Below, in pieces: positions 33,401-45,541 of a stretch of DNA of 64,000 nt. The first letter of the stretch is position 1, and every line of letters starts with the position of its first letter. Source of the stretch: Apostichopus japonicus (taxonomy: Eukaryota; Echinodermata; Holothuroidea; Aspidochirotida; Stichopodidae). Location: NCBI RefSeq assembly GCF_037975245.1, contig NC_092561.1, positions 12,957,001-13,021,000 of the forward strand, in the 5' to 3' direction. Position numbers and translations under genes: made by a program. Under the pieces are notes generated by a model that made no database searches, was not told the DNA's origin, and worked only from the letters and a program-made list of their open reading frames with translations.

Positions 33401-34116
33401 AACATTATTTATTCGTATTGGATATAACTTTGCACAATTACAAACTTTTATAAAAGGATACAACATTTCGGTATAGTCCACTTCGATTACGAAAAAAAAA
33501 GTTACATTGTTTTTATGAGGGAAAGGATGTTAGATTTGTAATCTTCCAAGAAGCGTGCTTTAAGATCAAGAAGTACCGTGACAGACCAATTACGGGCTCA
33601 ATTGAAACACTCATCTTTAGAAGTAACCTAATGCCATGTTATTAAAGAAAAGACGACTCCTTTCAGGTACTTCTTCGTGATTGGATTAAAGGGGCAAATG
33701 AAGCTCTCGAAATTGCATATATACTTGGCGTATGGATTAGACGACACAGCAAGTGGATTTGAGATTTGACTCTAAAGAGCGTGACATATAGCGACCTTTA
33801 CAGAAGAGGTCATACGGCGTCTCGATTTCACCGGTTTCATAAACGGTTTGTGTGTTGAGCAATTGTCTAGGATAAAAAAACTTCATGCATTTCAAAAAGA
33901 ATTAATAACTTTAACAGAGGGAACAAGGGACGGAATGTATAGCACGAGTAAGTTGTTTTTACAAGCATTGTATTGATTGGGAATGGCGATGATGGAAAAC
34001 AAAACTTTTACCGAAATAGCCACACCGACCGTTAGAATACACAACTATGTCAGTTGGTTCAACCAAATAAACTCTTCAGTATATATGATGGGAAAAGACA
34101 CGACGATATACCCTTC
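30420..34116. other. No gene recognised
   Basis: About 3.7 kb of AT-rich DNA. At 31786-31861 a 76-nt open segment lies between an acceptor-like TTGTTCGCAG and the donor-like AAAAGTAAGTG, but nothing else supports it. The minus-strand frame at 31016-31255 has no domain. No transposon ends were found. Confidence 0.4.
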
Positions 34117-34582
34117 CTGTGGCGTAGGAGGCGGGGGTGGTGGGGGGCTGGGGTAGCTGCAGCCCCCACCCAAATATTTTGGGGAAAATTCGGGCAATAT
34201 GCTGAGAATTTTTCAGGCACCTACTGAAAGAAAAATAAATTGCAATGATGTAGCTAAAGGAAATGAATAGTTTAAAAAACAATCTCCTTGGTTATTAAAA
34301 TAAAGTTCTAAAGCTTGCCCGACTATTTCGCCATTACTAATGCCATTACTAAATGTAAAACGACTTCCCGAAAAATGATAACCAATATGGAAGGGTAATA
34401 ACACGGCAAATGATTGTATGTAATTGGCAGGCGATGTAATAACCGATGCATGCCTATTTGATATGTACATGTCGAACGCGCGCGGAGAGCGCGAAAAATT
34501 TAGGCTATATTTTATCGGGCAAGTCGTTACAGCCAACCCCCCCCCTTCCCCACCAAATCAAATTGGGCCCCATACGCCTATG
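34117..34582. mobile_element. hAT-type MITE, second family, copy E
   Basis: Starts near CTGTGGCGTAGGAGGCGGGG and ends with the complement of CATAGGCGTATGGGGCCC. The interior matches copy D (13647-14057), including AAATAAAGTTCTAA, TCTCCTTGG and TCGGGCAAGTCGTTACAGCC. The target duplication is decayed (only CTTCC is shared), so exact ends are uncertain by a few bases. Frames crossing it on either strand are not genes. Confidence 0.68.
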
Positions 34583-34589
34583 CTTTCCA

Positions 34590-35771
34590 CTGATAATAGC
34601 ACGGAAAGAAGGTGTTGAGCCAATTGATTTTAAAGTGAATATTAATCTCTTATGTTGTCAAAGTCACTGAACACGAGACAGTCATCAGTTGGGAGTTAAG
34701 TATAGGCATGTGTTCTCCTCTCCCTCTAACGGAATATAAATCAGCGGTGTTGCAATGAAAGCTTATAAGATAAACAACAAAAAGTATACATCGATGTTTA
34801 CTAAGACTGTACTAATATGTTTAATCATGTATATCAATAGATATGACCGTTCAGGGTTTGACAAACACAAATAGAGTAGCATATAAGGTCCCGTGTAAAT
34901 ATTATTTCACAAAGAACAAATGGTTTTGTGAATCTTTTACGACCCATAAAGATGGGATATGACTTACGAGAAATACTTTAACTTGTATACTGTTTTCATA
35001 CTTACTTTAATAATAAGATCAATACTCGATATCAATATATACCTTACCAACACTGTTGTCGAATCAATACTGATTAAAACTTTGCGTAAAACGTAAGGTC
35101 AATATTAACCAGTGCTCTATAACTGCTGTTTTTTCCAGGTTCTGTGTTATTTTGAAACTTTCAACCCCCCATAAACGTTAACCCTGACGTGCATGACGTC
35201 AGATAACGCCAATCTGGTATATATCTCGTGCCGAATACTACGTAAATCTTTACAGATCCAAGCAATTTCGTTCTAATTCTATGCACTTTATGATGTCTTC
35301 ATCACCTTTAGATAAATTATTGTCACGTGACTATCTAGTTGACAAGCAATGACATCAGTCACGTGATAAATCTGTCATTGTTGAACGAGAGATTTAATAG
35401 TAAAAGTAAATAGATATTTACTTAACTGTAGGGAATGTTAACATGTCTTCCACTTTAAAGTCCAATGATGTATTGCAAGAGGTATTAGAGCTTAGAGAGC
35501 TTCAATGATGAGCTACAGAAGACATGTGTAATTCTTTTTAGACTGAATATTCAGCTCCATTCCTGTGTGCTTACCATTTGGTATTTCATGGCAATTTGGT
35601 TTATAAACCCCCTTGATGAAAATACAATTATTCTCAATAATACTTTTCGTTAAATGTTTTCATTTTGGAACTAAGTGGATTTTTTTTAATTTATAAATAT
35701 CTCAAGAAACGTTTGTTTGATAAAGACGTTGTCTGACTGTCTCACTGGCTTACAAAAAAAATATATATAGA
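34590..35771. other. No gene recognised; CRE octamer
   Basis: AT-rich. TGACGTCA occurs at 35194-35201, 7 bp after a TGACGT half site. No supported frame. Confidence 0.45.
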
Positions 35772-36298
35772 ACAATTATACGGAAGCTTAAACTTGCCAT
35801 CAACATAAAAAACTTTGCCCCATAAGTTGACATTTTTCAGTAAATTGTTTAGATAACAAGATAATATCTTATCAAAAATAAGAAAATGGTTGATTGCTAA
35901 GTTGCTTTAACTGAGCAATTGAACAATCTCCTGCAAAATGTTTCATTGACGAGATGTGATAATTGGTCAATTAAACATTTTGCAGAAAATTGTTGAATTG
36001 ACGACAAATTATAAGTGGTCAATTCAACATTTTGCAGAAAATTGTTCCATTACTCAATTGGAATGAAGTGAACAATTGAACATTTTTCAGAAAATGTTGA
36101 ATTGACGTGATAATGGTCAATTAAACATTTTGCGAAAAAAATGTTAAATTGCTGAGTTAAAGCAACTGAGCAATCGAACATTTTTATGATTTTTGATAAG
36201 ATATTATCTTCTTATCTAAACAATTTACTGCAAAATGTTGACTTATTGGGGCAAAGTTTTCTTATGTTGATGGCACCTTTAAGCTTCCGTACAATTAT
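35772..36298. mobile_element. Foldback element, about 530 bp, with arms of about 150 bp
   Basis: The left arm (35772-35928) and right arm (36143-36298) are imperfect reverse complements over about 150 bp. Both contain TACGGAAGCTTAAA, GCCATCAACATAA, AACTTTGCCCC, AAATTGTTTAGATAA and AAGATAATATCTTATC on the appropriate strand. The central 210 bp contains several copies of TCAATTNAACATTTTGC, in both orientations. The whole can fold into one long hairpin. No clear target duplication was found. It resembles foldback or long-TIR MITEs, superfamily unknown. Confidence 0.8.
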
Positions 36299-36304
36299 CC
36301 AAAA

Positions 36305-37545
36305 TAGGAACCAACAGATCTGATAAAGAAGGGCAGTTCATATATAATATTGAGATACTGAATTATTTGGTATATGATCGGGTTCAATATTTTGACGTCA
36401 TATTAACGAATAATTTTAGCTTTGTCTCCATTCTTTTCCTCCTGCTGAATTTCTCTTACCGTTCAGAAGATGTTTCCAATATTGATTAATTACCAACTGC
36501 AGCATCTGGCCACCAATCAGTAGTCAAATAGAGAAATCACATGATGGGATCAGATATACAGCCAAGTTATTACAGTCTTGATGAAAAACCAGTGATATTA
36601 TTTTTATACGTGGCCTAAACTAACGGATTTTGGGCTGCCCTGATTCATGGCAATCATTACAGCCAGGCTTGGCTTTCAAATGAAATTTAATTCTAGTTTG
36701 GCATGCGAATTAACACGCATGTCAACAGACCATCCTGTACTTACAAACACCCATATACATACATGCACATACACACACATACATACATGTGCTGTGACCA
36801 CGTGATCGGGGTGAGGGTTGGATGTATTTTACATCATCTACACATTAACCCAACGTGTTGAAGCTAACTAGACTAAATTTCTTCTGATTTAAACATGTAA
36901 AGTACAGTGCACCAGTGCGTGACAATTCAAAGCCTATATAGAATAAATCAATAAGATAGTTCTTGGTTGAATATCTCCGTAAATTGCCGAGGGGTCGCCA
37001 CGAATCATCTGGCAGTTCTCATATCTTTCCAAGGTATCTTTTTATTACTCGAAAATTTTGTCCGACATTTTATTGGTTGCCTCTTTATTATACCCAGCGG
37101 TCATTGAACGAAATTATCCTTCCTCCAAATTTAGTTTTGTCAGCTTGCTAAATTTATCTCTAGTGCGATGAAAAAAGAATCGCATTTAAAGTACATAATG
37201 AGATGACGAGGAATCGATAAAAACAGCCTTAGTTTCAAAACACTTGCACTTAGTTTCATTATTTTTTCCCAGTTACATATTTACTAGATTAAACATATGA
37301 ATCTGATTTTCACCTGGATATGTGTATTTCTTAAGTTACTGTTCAATGTAATGGGGCTTTGTGAAACATGCTTACTGTTTTAAAATTATTGTTGAAATGT
37401 CTATAAAAGAATAATTTGCCTTATTTTTTTAAACACAAACGGATAACGACGACCAAATGTCGCTTAGTGCCGCATCTTATGCTACTCTGTGGAAAAGACT
37501 AGTACACTACAGAAGATACATATTTTCATATCATTTAAACTTACA
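36305..37545. other. No gene recognised; CRE octamer and a CATA/CACA microsatellite
   Basis: TGACGTCA at 36393-36400; a short ACATACATGCACATACACAC-type repeat at about 36753-36791. The frame at 36963-37151 has no family signature. Confidence 0.45.
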
Positions 37546-37547
37546 TA

Positions 37548-37548
<1 letters not shown>

Positions 37549-37641
<93 letters not shown>
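37549..37641. repeat. (TA)n microsatellite, about 93 bp
   Basis: Uninterrupted TA dinucleotides; the flanking frames that run through it are artefacts. Confidence 0.97.
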
Positions 37642-37643
<2 letters not shown>

Positions 37644-37644
37644 C

Positions 37645-40145
37645 CGACAGATACCCAGACAGTGATATAACTTTGATTAGTTCTTATGAAGGTATCATGA
37701 CGATAAGACATGTGCTTACTTCTTGATGGTATATTAACGTCATCTCTGAGCCTGTTACATCGATGTGTAAAACTCTTAATGCTGAAACTTTGATTACGAT
37801 ATGTCACATTTCAACTTTATTTGTAATATAATACTGCTACCGAAACCAGCTGAATGGTTTTAAACGACACGTCAAATCTCAAATAGGTAGACCAATATAT
37901 AGTATCTTGTGTTTCTTGGTGCTAGTGAGTACACTTGACATCATATCAATAGTTTAGAGTTTGTCGCTCGTAGGCAGAAAATGATCTCCTGATATCAAAT
38001 ATTTAAAAAGCACAATTATATTATAGTTTTGATATGTATAAATATTTGACAAGGACAGATCTAACTATAACAGTGAATATATTAAGGAAACTGTTTACTT
38101 TTATGTCGGTTAATTGTAATAGCAGTACAGGGATAATACCTTTAACGCAGTCTGCTTAAAGCGATCACATAACCAACCACCCACCATAACTTATATTGCA
38201 GAAATCTTTTTAAAGATCAACTCCCCAAAACGGCTGAGAAACATCTTGCTCGGTATGTGAGCTACCGCAGTTTAAAAGGCATGTCTTGGAGCTGTCATTT
38301 TGTAACCCTTTGATGTCGTAGTGTCACTAGAATATAAAACCTTTTTCATTTTATCTCTTTCTTTGCACATTTTCAAGGTGGGATGTTAACAGTTTTGAAC
38401 CTTAACCAATGTCATCATAAGGACTTCTAATCAGATTCAATATTTTAGATTAAGCATTTGCAAAACCCATTTGCATTATAGAAAATAAGCATTTTAAATA
38501 ATAAATAAAAACATAAAAAGAAATTGAAACATATGTTGCTCGATGATATCGTATTGAGACTTACTCACATCTTCAGACTTGCATGTGAAGACACATTAAA
38601 TCTGTGATATCTACCAAAAGGAATAAGAATGTTTCTTAGCTGCTACGGGAAGTTGTTCATGACTCACTCATCATCAATAATGATATTTAGGTTTTCATGG
38701 CGTATATAGACGTTAGTAAGTATAGACTAATATAGCGAACAGATTGAACCATTAAGGAAAACTTTGGAAACGCCCTTAGCAACGTTGACATAAACAGGAA
38801 TCACAGTAAGATAGGGACTGTGGTGTACATATACTTGGAATTGGACCAGATATTTCACTTCAAACCGAAAGATGATTTCTTCTGATCATACTATCTTATA
38901 AGAATACAGCTACTTACAAGAAAGAAAAAAAAAACGCTTTTGATACTAAAAGATGAGGCGACAATCGAACTATACCTGTCTCGTGAAATATATATAATGT
39001 GTCCTCGTCAGTAGATGTATTTTTAATCTATTTGTAAGTTTTTGCTACTTCAAGTCAATAACAGTCTAGCACAGTAAAGACGAGATTAAACACTATCTGT
39101 GCAATATGTGTATATCTGTGTGATCTGCATTCCAGATGGCTGAAATGTAATTAAATCAAGTTAAGAGTTGCTCATTTAACGCTTCGAAGAGGGTTATGAA
39201 ACGCACAGGCTAACTTCAAGTCAAGGCTGTTGAGATTATTACACTATTTGACCACCACATTGTCGAGGCCATATTTCCGGTGAATCCATTTTGTCAGCAG
39301 TTACGAACTGGTCGATGAAATGACTATGTAAATAATACGGAGTACTATATTACGTTAACTCTAGATAGGTGACCAATACAGCTTATTTAGCCGTTTTATA
39401 GCTGCGTGCAATGAATCTTTTTTTCGTCATCGTGTGCACGATTGTGACCAATACATGCGCGTCCGAGTGTTAGGCAATGTGCAAGGATGACGTCATAAAT
39501 GTAGTCTTTTCTCCAACTTGTTGTCATATCCGAGTTATTTAGGCCAAGCTTTTCTGAATGCTTCTAGGCAAAAGATTGATTTTCTTTGGCCATCGGGATA
39601 TCTCATTTCACCATATACCCAAAGCTCCACAGGGAGAGAAGTATTTTCTAGGTTACTATTTGCTCCCGACTTTAACACGTACGGAATCTAACCAGTCTCA
39701 CACAGACAAAATCCTGACCTATCTCATTCATTGTAATTAATATTCTCCTAGCTTATTCACTTGTTGGGTGTCTGGTCAACTTCGAATTATATATATCTCA
39801 ATATTCTGTGCGATAATGATTATGGAGCTGAAGAAGTTATTTCCCCATTTCCTGTTTAAAATTAGTACCGATCGATTTTCATCTCTACTTTAATATATAT
39901 TTCTTTGAAAGAAAACCCTTGCCTCCTTTGTTTCCTCTAACAACTGTGTTCGATCATCTACATGTTTTGGTCTTTCGAAGGTTGCTGCGTTTCGTGGAGA
40001 AGCACGCCTATAATTACGTGTATTTGGATCCCTGTCAATATACAGGGCAAATAGAAACCCCTTACGGGTTATTTCTGACCACACTAATATCGGTTCCTTA
40101 GATGTATCTATTACAATATCAGCAACAGTTTCCGTTTCTAGTTGT
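37645..40145. other. No gene recognised; CRE octamer
   Basis: TGACGTCA at 39488-39495. The short frames at 39558-40101 have no family signature. No transposon ends found. Confidence 0.4.
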
Positions 40146-40300
40146 CTTCATAGGTAGTGCAATTTAGAAGCTGTGAAATTACAAGCACCTTGGGCGATTA
40201 CCTTGAGGCGATAGGAGTTACGTTACCCTCTGAACGAAATCGATATTTTTTTTACTGGAATTCTAGTTTTTAGAAAAAGGAAACCAAACAAACACGATTA
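40146..40300 (+). repeat. Diverged inverted repeat, left member
   Basis: Contains GAAGCTGTGAAATTACAAG, CCTTGAGGCGATAG and CTCTGAACGAAATCGAT in that order. The same three blocks appear in the same order on the opposite strand at about 42330-42440. It also holds a 13-14-bp tandem (ACCTTGGGCGATT, ACCTTGAGGCGATA). Divergence suggests an old dispersed repeat. Confidence 0.6.
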
Positions 40301-40304
40301 CCTA

Positions 40305-42240
40305 TATTTTACTGCGGCATTTTTGACTTTGGCCTTTCCCTACAAAATCGTCAACGCTTCTATAATGGAAATAAAGCTATAGCTTAGAATGCCACAGATA
40401 ATAGTCGCATTGAATTATATCAGATATAAACCACGTAGAAAAGAGGAGCATACTTTGACAATGATAAAAGTTCACGATAATCTGGTTTTCTGTTTAATAT
40501 GACGTGAATGTAGTACTGGCTGACGATAACAATGCATGGTAAGCTTTGTGAGACATATAGGATTGAAACATTGAATACAATCCTCTATTAAGTAACTGGT
40601 TCCGTTTCATAACACAACTGTGCTTTACTTATATATAGAACCAGAATCACTCAATGATATATTGCGCAATCTTCCGTAGATAATATCGCTATATATATAT
40701 GAACATTTCTTCCAGCCATGAAACGCTCAATTACCTTCTAATTAGTCACACCGGTTAATATAGATAACAACACACTGCCGAATGCGATATGCAACAGTAG
40801 GCAACATTGACTGTTTAGTCATATCAGATGAAAGAGAAGGTTGGTTATATTGGTATGTTGATATTTGTCTCTCTTGGGGTACTACAGTAACAAGCTCAGA
40901 GGAATTTTATTTTTAAGTGATAAATGAGGAACATTTACTAAGCATCCTGTTGAAATTTGCATGTAATTCCTACAAGGCGTTTTTGAGATATTGATATATT
41001 GTGATATGTCACAGTTTGCTTAAAGTGAACTTGACGGAAACATGTGTGATGTCATAGTTCCAGATTGACATCAATATGATTTGTATCTAATAATATCAGA
41101 TATTACGGTATAATGTTCAAGGGCATTTGTGTGACGTTAACTTCGGTAAATCAAAACAGACGTGTTATCATAATTCATACATAAACTTGTGATGACTTGA
41201 AGTATGTATATTTACAGAAAGAGGTTAAAGGAGATGCGTAAACTTCATATATAAATACTAATTTACAAACACTCTCTTCAAAGATGATGGTTACAATGTA
41301 ATACCAAAGCTGGTGTGAGTCCCTTTAATGTTTCAATGAAGACATTTAAAGACATTATTTAAGACACACGCCATCTGTTCTCAGCTAGTTAATATTTTAC
41401 TGATCATTTTATGAGCAATGATTAACCATGGAAGGATAAATATTGACTCAACTCTTAAAACATCCAAGTACTCCCTGCGTATGGAACACGTGGGTAGGAG
41501 ATGACACAGGTTCGATCGAGTGGAATCTGACAGACTAGCAACTAACGTAAATGTATGTAACCGTAAATTCAGGTGCATGTGCTAACCTATTAATGTGTCC
41601 TCCTTTTCATTTGAAATTTATTGTAATGTAATTGTAATGGATAGTAGAAGTACAACACAACGAGCCAAGACCCTTCTACGGAAACGTCACCAAAACGGAT
41701 AACAAGGCTTTCTGCTTGTAATTTTATTCGGTTTTATTTTACCTCATGAAAAACGACTAAATAATTACAAATGTTTTAACATAAATAATGCAAATGTTCT
41801 AAACTGCACTTTATTGTTTTGATTTGATGGAATAGTCCCTGTTTTACTCTAAACAGATATAATTTGGTACTAAATATTCCTTCCGAATTTCAGACGCGTT
41901 GTCCAATATGTATGCTATACTGTATATGCAATGTTTCTAAAGCAGAATGATACCTGGATAAAACATGCATGTTTGCTTCGTTGAATGACGTCATCAGTCT
42001 TCTGTAAAAACAGTGCACTGGATGAAACATACAAATAAAGCCGGTTATTCAACTGTGTAGAGTTTATGTAATATATTGAGTGTTGGAGGAGTAAATGCCA
42101 CCTACTCCGGAACTACTTACTACGTAGCCGTGGGTTCACATTTGCTTGACCTCAGTTTGTAAATGCGAAGACATCTGAATTGATAGGATTTTATTTTGAA
42201 TGAAGTTTATATTTTATTTCATTATATACATAATACTGTA
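40305..42240. other. No gene recognised; CRE octamer
   Basis: TGACGTCA at 41986-41993. The minus-strand frame at 41381-41578 has no domain. AT-rich and otherwise featureless. Confidence 0.4.
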
Positions 42241-42244
42241 CAAT

Positions 42245-42590
42245 GAAAGTAAGAGATTATAATGCCATCCTTTCTATATTATGTCACTGTAGTGGGCTAC
42301 GTAACAAATCTTATTTTCTTGAAACTATAGAATACCAGTTAAATAAAAGATCGATTTCGTTCAGAGCGAAATTTGACTATCGCCTCAAGGTTATCGCACA
42401 AAGCTAGTTCTTGTAATTTCGCAGCTTCTTAATTGAACGACCTACTTGATTTTTGTTAGCTCCACAATATTCTGATTTTATTATTGTTTCCTTTACAAAC
42501 CTCTGAGATTATAATACCATCCTTCCTATACAGAGTGCTAAGTAACATGTCTTATTATTTCAGGTACAATCCTAAATTTCTTAAACGGTT
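42245..42590 (-). repeat. Diverged inverted repeat, right member, with a local duplication
   Basis: The reverse complement of 42330-42440 carries GAAGCTGCGAAATTACAAG, CCTTGAGGCGATAG and CTCTGAACGAAATCGAT, matching 40146-40300. Adjacent to it, GAGATTATAATGCCATCCTT at about 42250 recurs as GAGATTATAATACCATCCTT at about 42506, each followed by related sequence, so the unit was also partly duplicated in tandem. Confidence 0.55.
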
Positions 42591-42594
42591 GAGT

Positions 42595-43840
42595 ATTTGA
42601 CTGCTAGAAAGTACAGGCCACATATTAAATCTGTAAAGGTGTTTTAAAGAGATAGTCATGCATGCGATAATCTGGTATTTTACAACCGAATAGATCAGTT
42701 GTAAACTATATACAACTATATACCGATTCACCAATATACCACTAAACTAGAACTTACATCAACAGCTAAAGTTAACACCTGTCAGGTTATTTTCTCTGCA
42801 GTCAACACTTCTCTCAAAGTGCAAGTGAAAAACAATTTCGAAAGCCTGATATACAGAGAAGTTATAGTTTGAAATAATATCAATTTCGTTTGTTAGAAGT
42901 TATTAGTACCTCGACATCATAAAGCAGTTTGAATATATCTCAGTGCAGCTTTGATATTTGCTTTAATTTCCATATTTTATTTTCTCCAAATCCTTTGTGA
43001 CTATCTTTTAACTTTTAACACGCCCGTGGGATGGCTTACAAGAAGTCTTCATTTTTTTTAAAAGATTTCTCGCGGCAATAATTGTCTTCAAAACTTTCAT
43101 AGTATATTAAATTGACAATTTTCATAAAAAACAGAGTTTACATCTCATATGTATTACATTTCGAAAACAAATAATTTGGAAATGGATTTGATATATTATT
43201 AAGATATCATCATATCCAACATCCTCCTTACTAATGGGAAAATTAATTCTTCTGTTCGTTTGGTTTTATTACTAATACTTTAACGCGAAGTCTCTTAGGA
43301 AGTGATCCGTGCTTAGGTTTTCCTTGCAAAGTTAATCTGTTTTCTCATTTCTTAGTATGAATTATTCTTGTCATGTTTCACGGATTTCTTTAATGCATCA
43401 GTTTATTTTAAACACAGGAGATAGACTGAATGCTGGTCGGGCAAGTCACATTTATTGTAACTTTAATATACGTTATTTACATCTGAATTTAAACGTGTGA
43501 CATCCCTCAATTCCTTTTTTTTTTCAAAACAAATAACCATTACTTTGTTATACTTATGTACTTTATAGTGTTGGTTTGCATTGTAATTTCTCCTTAGCAG
43601 TAACAAGATATATTAACTGATGTAATAAATCATAAAATAACAGACTTCACAACCAAACAGTTTAAGGCAATATAGTTACATAAAAAAATACCCAAGCGGG
43701 ATGTAAAGAGGGCAGGCAAACTAAACTAAAGGTGAAGTCAAGTAAGAATCGGAAACCGATGTTGTCATTGGTTTAAGAATTTGTCCCCCAGCTAAGCCCT
43801 AATTCTAATTCGACCTGCTCCTCTAGCACACTTGTGCAGC
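42595..43840. other. No gene recognised
   Basis: AT-rich DNA without repeat structure or supported frames that I can see. Confidence 0.4.
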
Positions 43841-43843
43841 TGT

Positions 43844-43850
43844 TATAAAA
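43844..43850 (+). promoter_or_regulatory. Candidate TATA box
   Basis: TATAAAA, preceded by an E-box core (CAGCTG at 43837-43842) in a locally less AT-rich stretch. An initiator-like TTATCACAG lies about 35 bp downstream, then the ATG of a short candidate first exon at 43934. The arrangement is typical of a metazoan core promoter, but TATA-like strings are frequent in this DNA. Confidence 0.35.
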
Positions 43851-43879
43851 GATGGAGACCCGATTTCCCTCTTTCTTTG

Positions 43880-43951
43880 TTATCACAGACGCCTCACAGA
43901 ATTCAGACATAAACGGACCAAAGTTTGTTTGCAATGATTATTGTGATACAA
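43880..43951 (+). CDS. Candidate first exon encoding MIIVIQ
   Basis: Downstream of the TATA box at the expected distance, a 5' leader leads to ATG at 43934 (context GCAATGA). Six codons (MIIVIQ) run directly into a strong splice donor, CAA followed by GTAAGTAA (GT at 43952-43953), in phase 0. A short hydrophobic start split by a first intron is common in secreted-protein genes. The next exon was not found. A MITE lies 320 bp downstream in what would be intron 1. The transcript start is approximate. Confidence 0.25.
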
Positions 43952-44148
43952 GTAAGTAATCACTGTTGCTTTATGTGGTTTAGATGAACCATAATAAGAT
44001 AATGTACGGATATATACCAACAAGTTAACGAGGTCGTAGTTTCATTCTTACTTTATGCTGATTATCCTTTTCAAAATAAAATAAAACTGTTAGCAAACTG
44101 CTTATCCACTAGAGAGCCTGTGCAGGAGAATGTGTAAACGTAAATTGG

Positions 44149-44186
44149 CCTGACGTTTCGATCCTAGCATGATCTTCTTCAAAGGC
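44149..44186 (-). ncRNA. Hammerhead-ribozyme-like core, degraded
   Basis: On the minus strand: TTGAAGA (a one-base variant of CTGAAGA), then A, a hairpin with GATC arms around ATGCTAG, then GAAACGTCA. The order CUGANGA, stem II, GAAAC is the hammerhead core. The first core base is mutated and one extra base precedes stem II, so activity is unlikely. Confidence 0.4.
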
Positions 44187-44270
44187 TAAATGACAAGTAA
44201 CAGTAACAGAAAGGACAAAAACACGCACAGAATACAGACAGGTTAATGAGCATGCATGGTGAACACAAAG

Positions 44271-44630
44271 CAAGGGCGTAGGAACCGGGGGGGGGCTGGG
44301 GCGGGGGGCTGGGGGCTGGGGCGGGGGGGGGGGGGGAAGGGGGGCGCCAGCCCCCAGTGAATAATGTGGAGGGGCGGAAGTATCATTCCGCCCACCCGCT
44401 TCGCAAGTCAGAAAACCCCTTTTTCATTTCCAAATGAGAAAAAAAAATGTCATTTGGAGCACCAAATTGCATCAATGAAAATACAAAATTAAGTAAGCAT
44501 CTGAGGCCACCTGGAAATGCAAAAAATTCCAAAGGGGAAGGGGACACCCCCTCCCCTTAGACCCCTTCCCCAGGCCGGCCATCAGTCTTCAGCCCCCCCC
44601 CCCACTCAAAAGTACCTTTTTACGCCACTG
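44271..44630 (+). mobile_element. hAT-type MITE, copy C
   Basis: A 360-bp element beginning CAAGGGCGTAGGAACCGG and ending with the complement of CAGTGGCGTAAAAAGG, flanked by a perfect 8-bp duplication ACACAAAG (44263-44270 and 44631-44638). Compared with copy B it has a longer G-rich left block (expanded GGGGCTGGGGCGGG units) and a deletion in the central repeated segment. It sits inside the Penelope-like relic, so it is the younger insertion. Confidence 0.9.
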
Positions 44631-44904
44631 ACACAAAGAGAATTACATGTAAAGGGATTAGTAGACAAGGGATGGAGAGAAGAAAGAAAGAAACCAACAG
44701 GGGAAGAGGAGAGGTAGGAGATAAACAGTGGAGAGACAAAGAGGATTAAGGGAAGGGGGTAGGGAATATTGATCATCTTTTCCATTTGCAGGGGCATTTT
44801 ACGTCAAAGCAACTGCAGATTCTTTATGATATGACAACACTTATAAAGTTAAACATGAAAACCTAGTACCAAACTACAAAGTTATACGCAATGTTTCCAT
44901 TTAT

Positions 44905-45536
44905 AGCATTTATGTTTTGTAACATCAGAAGATCCTAACTATATATGTGGACTTATGAATATATCTTCCACCCGTATTCATCTTACGAATTGAAAACATA
45001 AATCTTTGTCTTCATTCTGAAATACGAGTTTAATATCAGATGAAGCTAATGACAAAGGCAATTCAAATGCAAGGAAAAAAGACTAAGACGTTAAGAACAA
45101 AACCATTACGAAGAGCCACGTGTGGCTACTTGAGTGTTCTTTTCTTGCTTGGCTATGGGCGTTCGTCTCTATGAGAATAGGTATGAAGGAGTAAAACCCT
45201 TCGCACCCTAACAGGCTGATCACACGACCACACTGATCACGACCCACGTGACCTATCTTTCCGATATTGCTGAAGCGCCCATAGCCTTGCAACTAAAACC
45301 CCCGCAAAACCGAAGAAGCGACAATGAACGCACACAACGGCTATTTTCTGTCAGTTAACGACCGGCGCTCGTTTGGTTTACGTGCAAAATTACTCTCCTG
45401 TGATTGGTTACATCTGTTCAGACTGGGCAGGTTTAGTCGTGAACCACAGCACACTGCAGACTGTCAGTTGGGGAAACTATGCATCTTTTTTTCCTGACTG
45501 TCAAATTTGTTATCAGTCCAGTCTTAGTTTTAAGCT
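44905..45536. other. No gene recognised
   Basis: Two modest frames (minus 45083-45292 and plus 45373-45609, the latter running into the MITE) lie in slightly GC-richer DNA but show no known domain. Confidence 0.4.
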
Positions 45537-45541
45537 CACGC

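Larger units (their letters stand above)
44090..44900 (-). mobile_element. Probable Penelope-like retroelement relic, interrupted by MITE C
   Basis: The block contains a hammerhead-like motif (44149-44186). Around it are TGACAAGTAACAGTAACAGA, GGTTAATGAGCATGCATGGT and a purine-rich GGAGAGAAGAAAGAAAGAAA tract. A TGACGTTTCGATCCTAGC...TTCTTC pattern is the plus-strand image of a hammerhead core, known from Penelope-like elements. No reverse transcriptase remains. Outer boundaries are approximate, and the class is inferred from the motif and its context. Confidence 0.4.

Noticed and set aside
35575-35600. Minus-strand ATG followed closely by GTAAGC
   Set aside because: Five codons before the donor, but no promoter at a workable distance and no upstream leader; judged chance.
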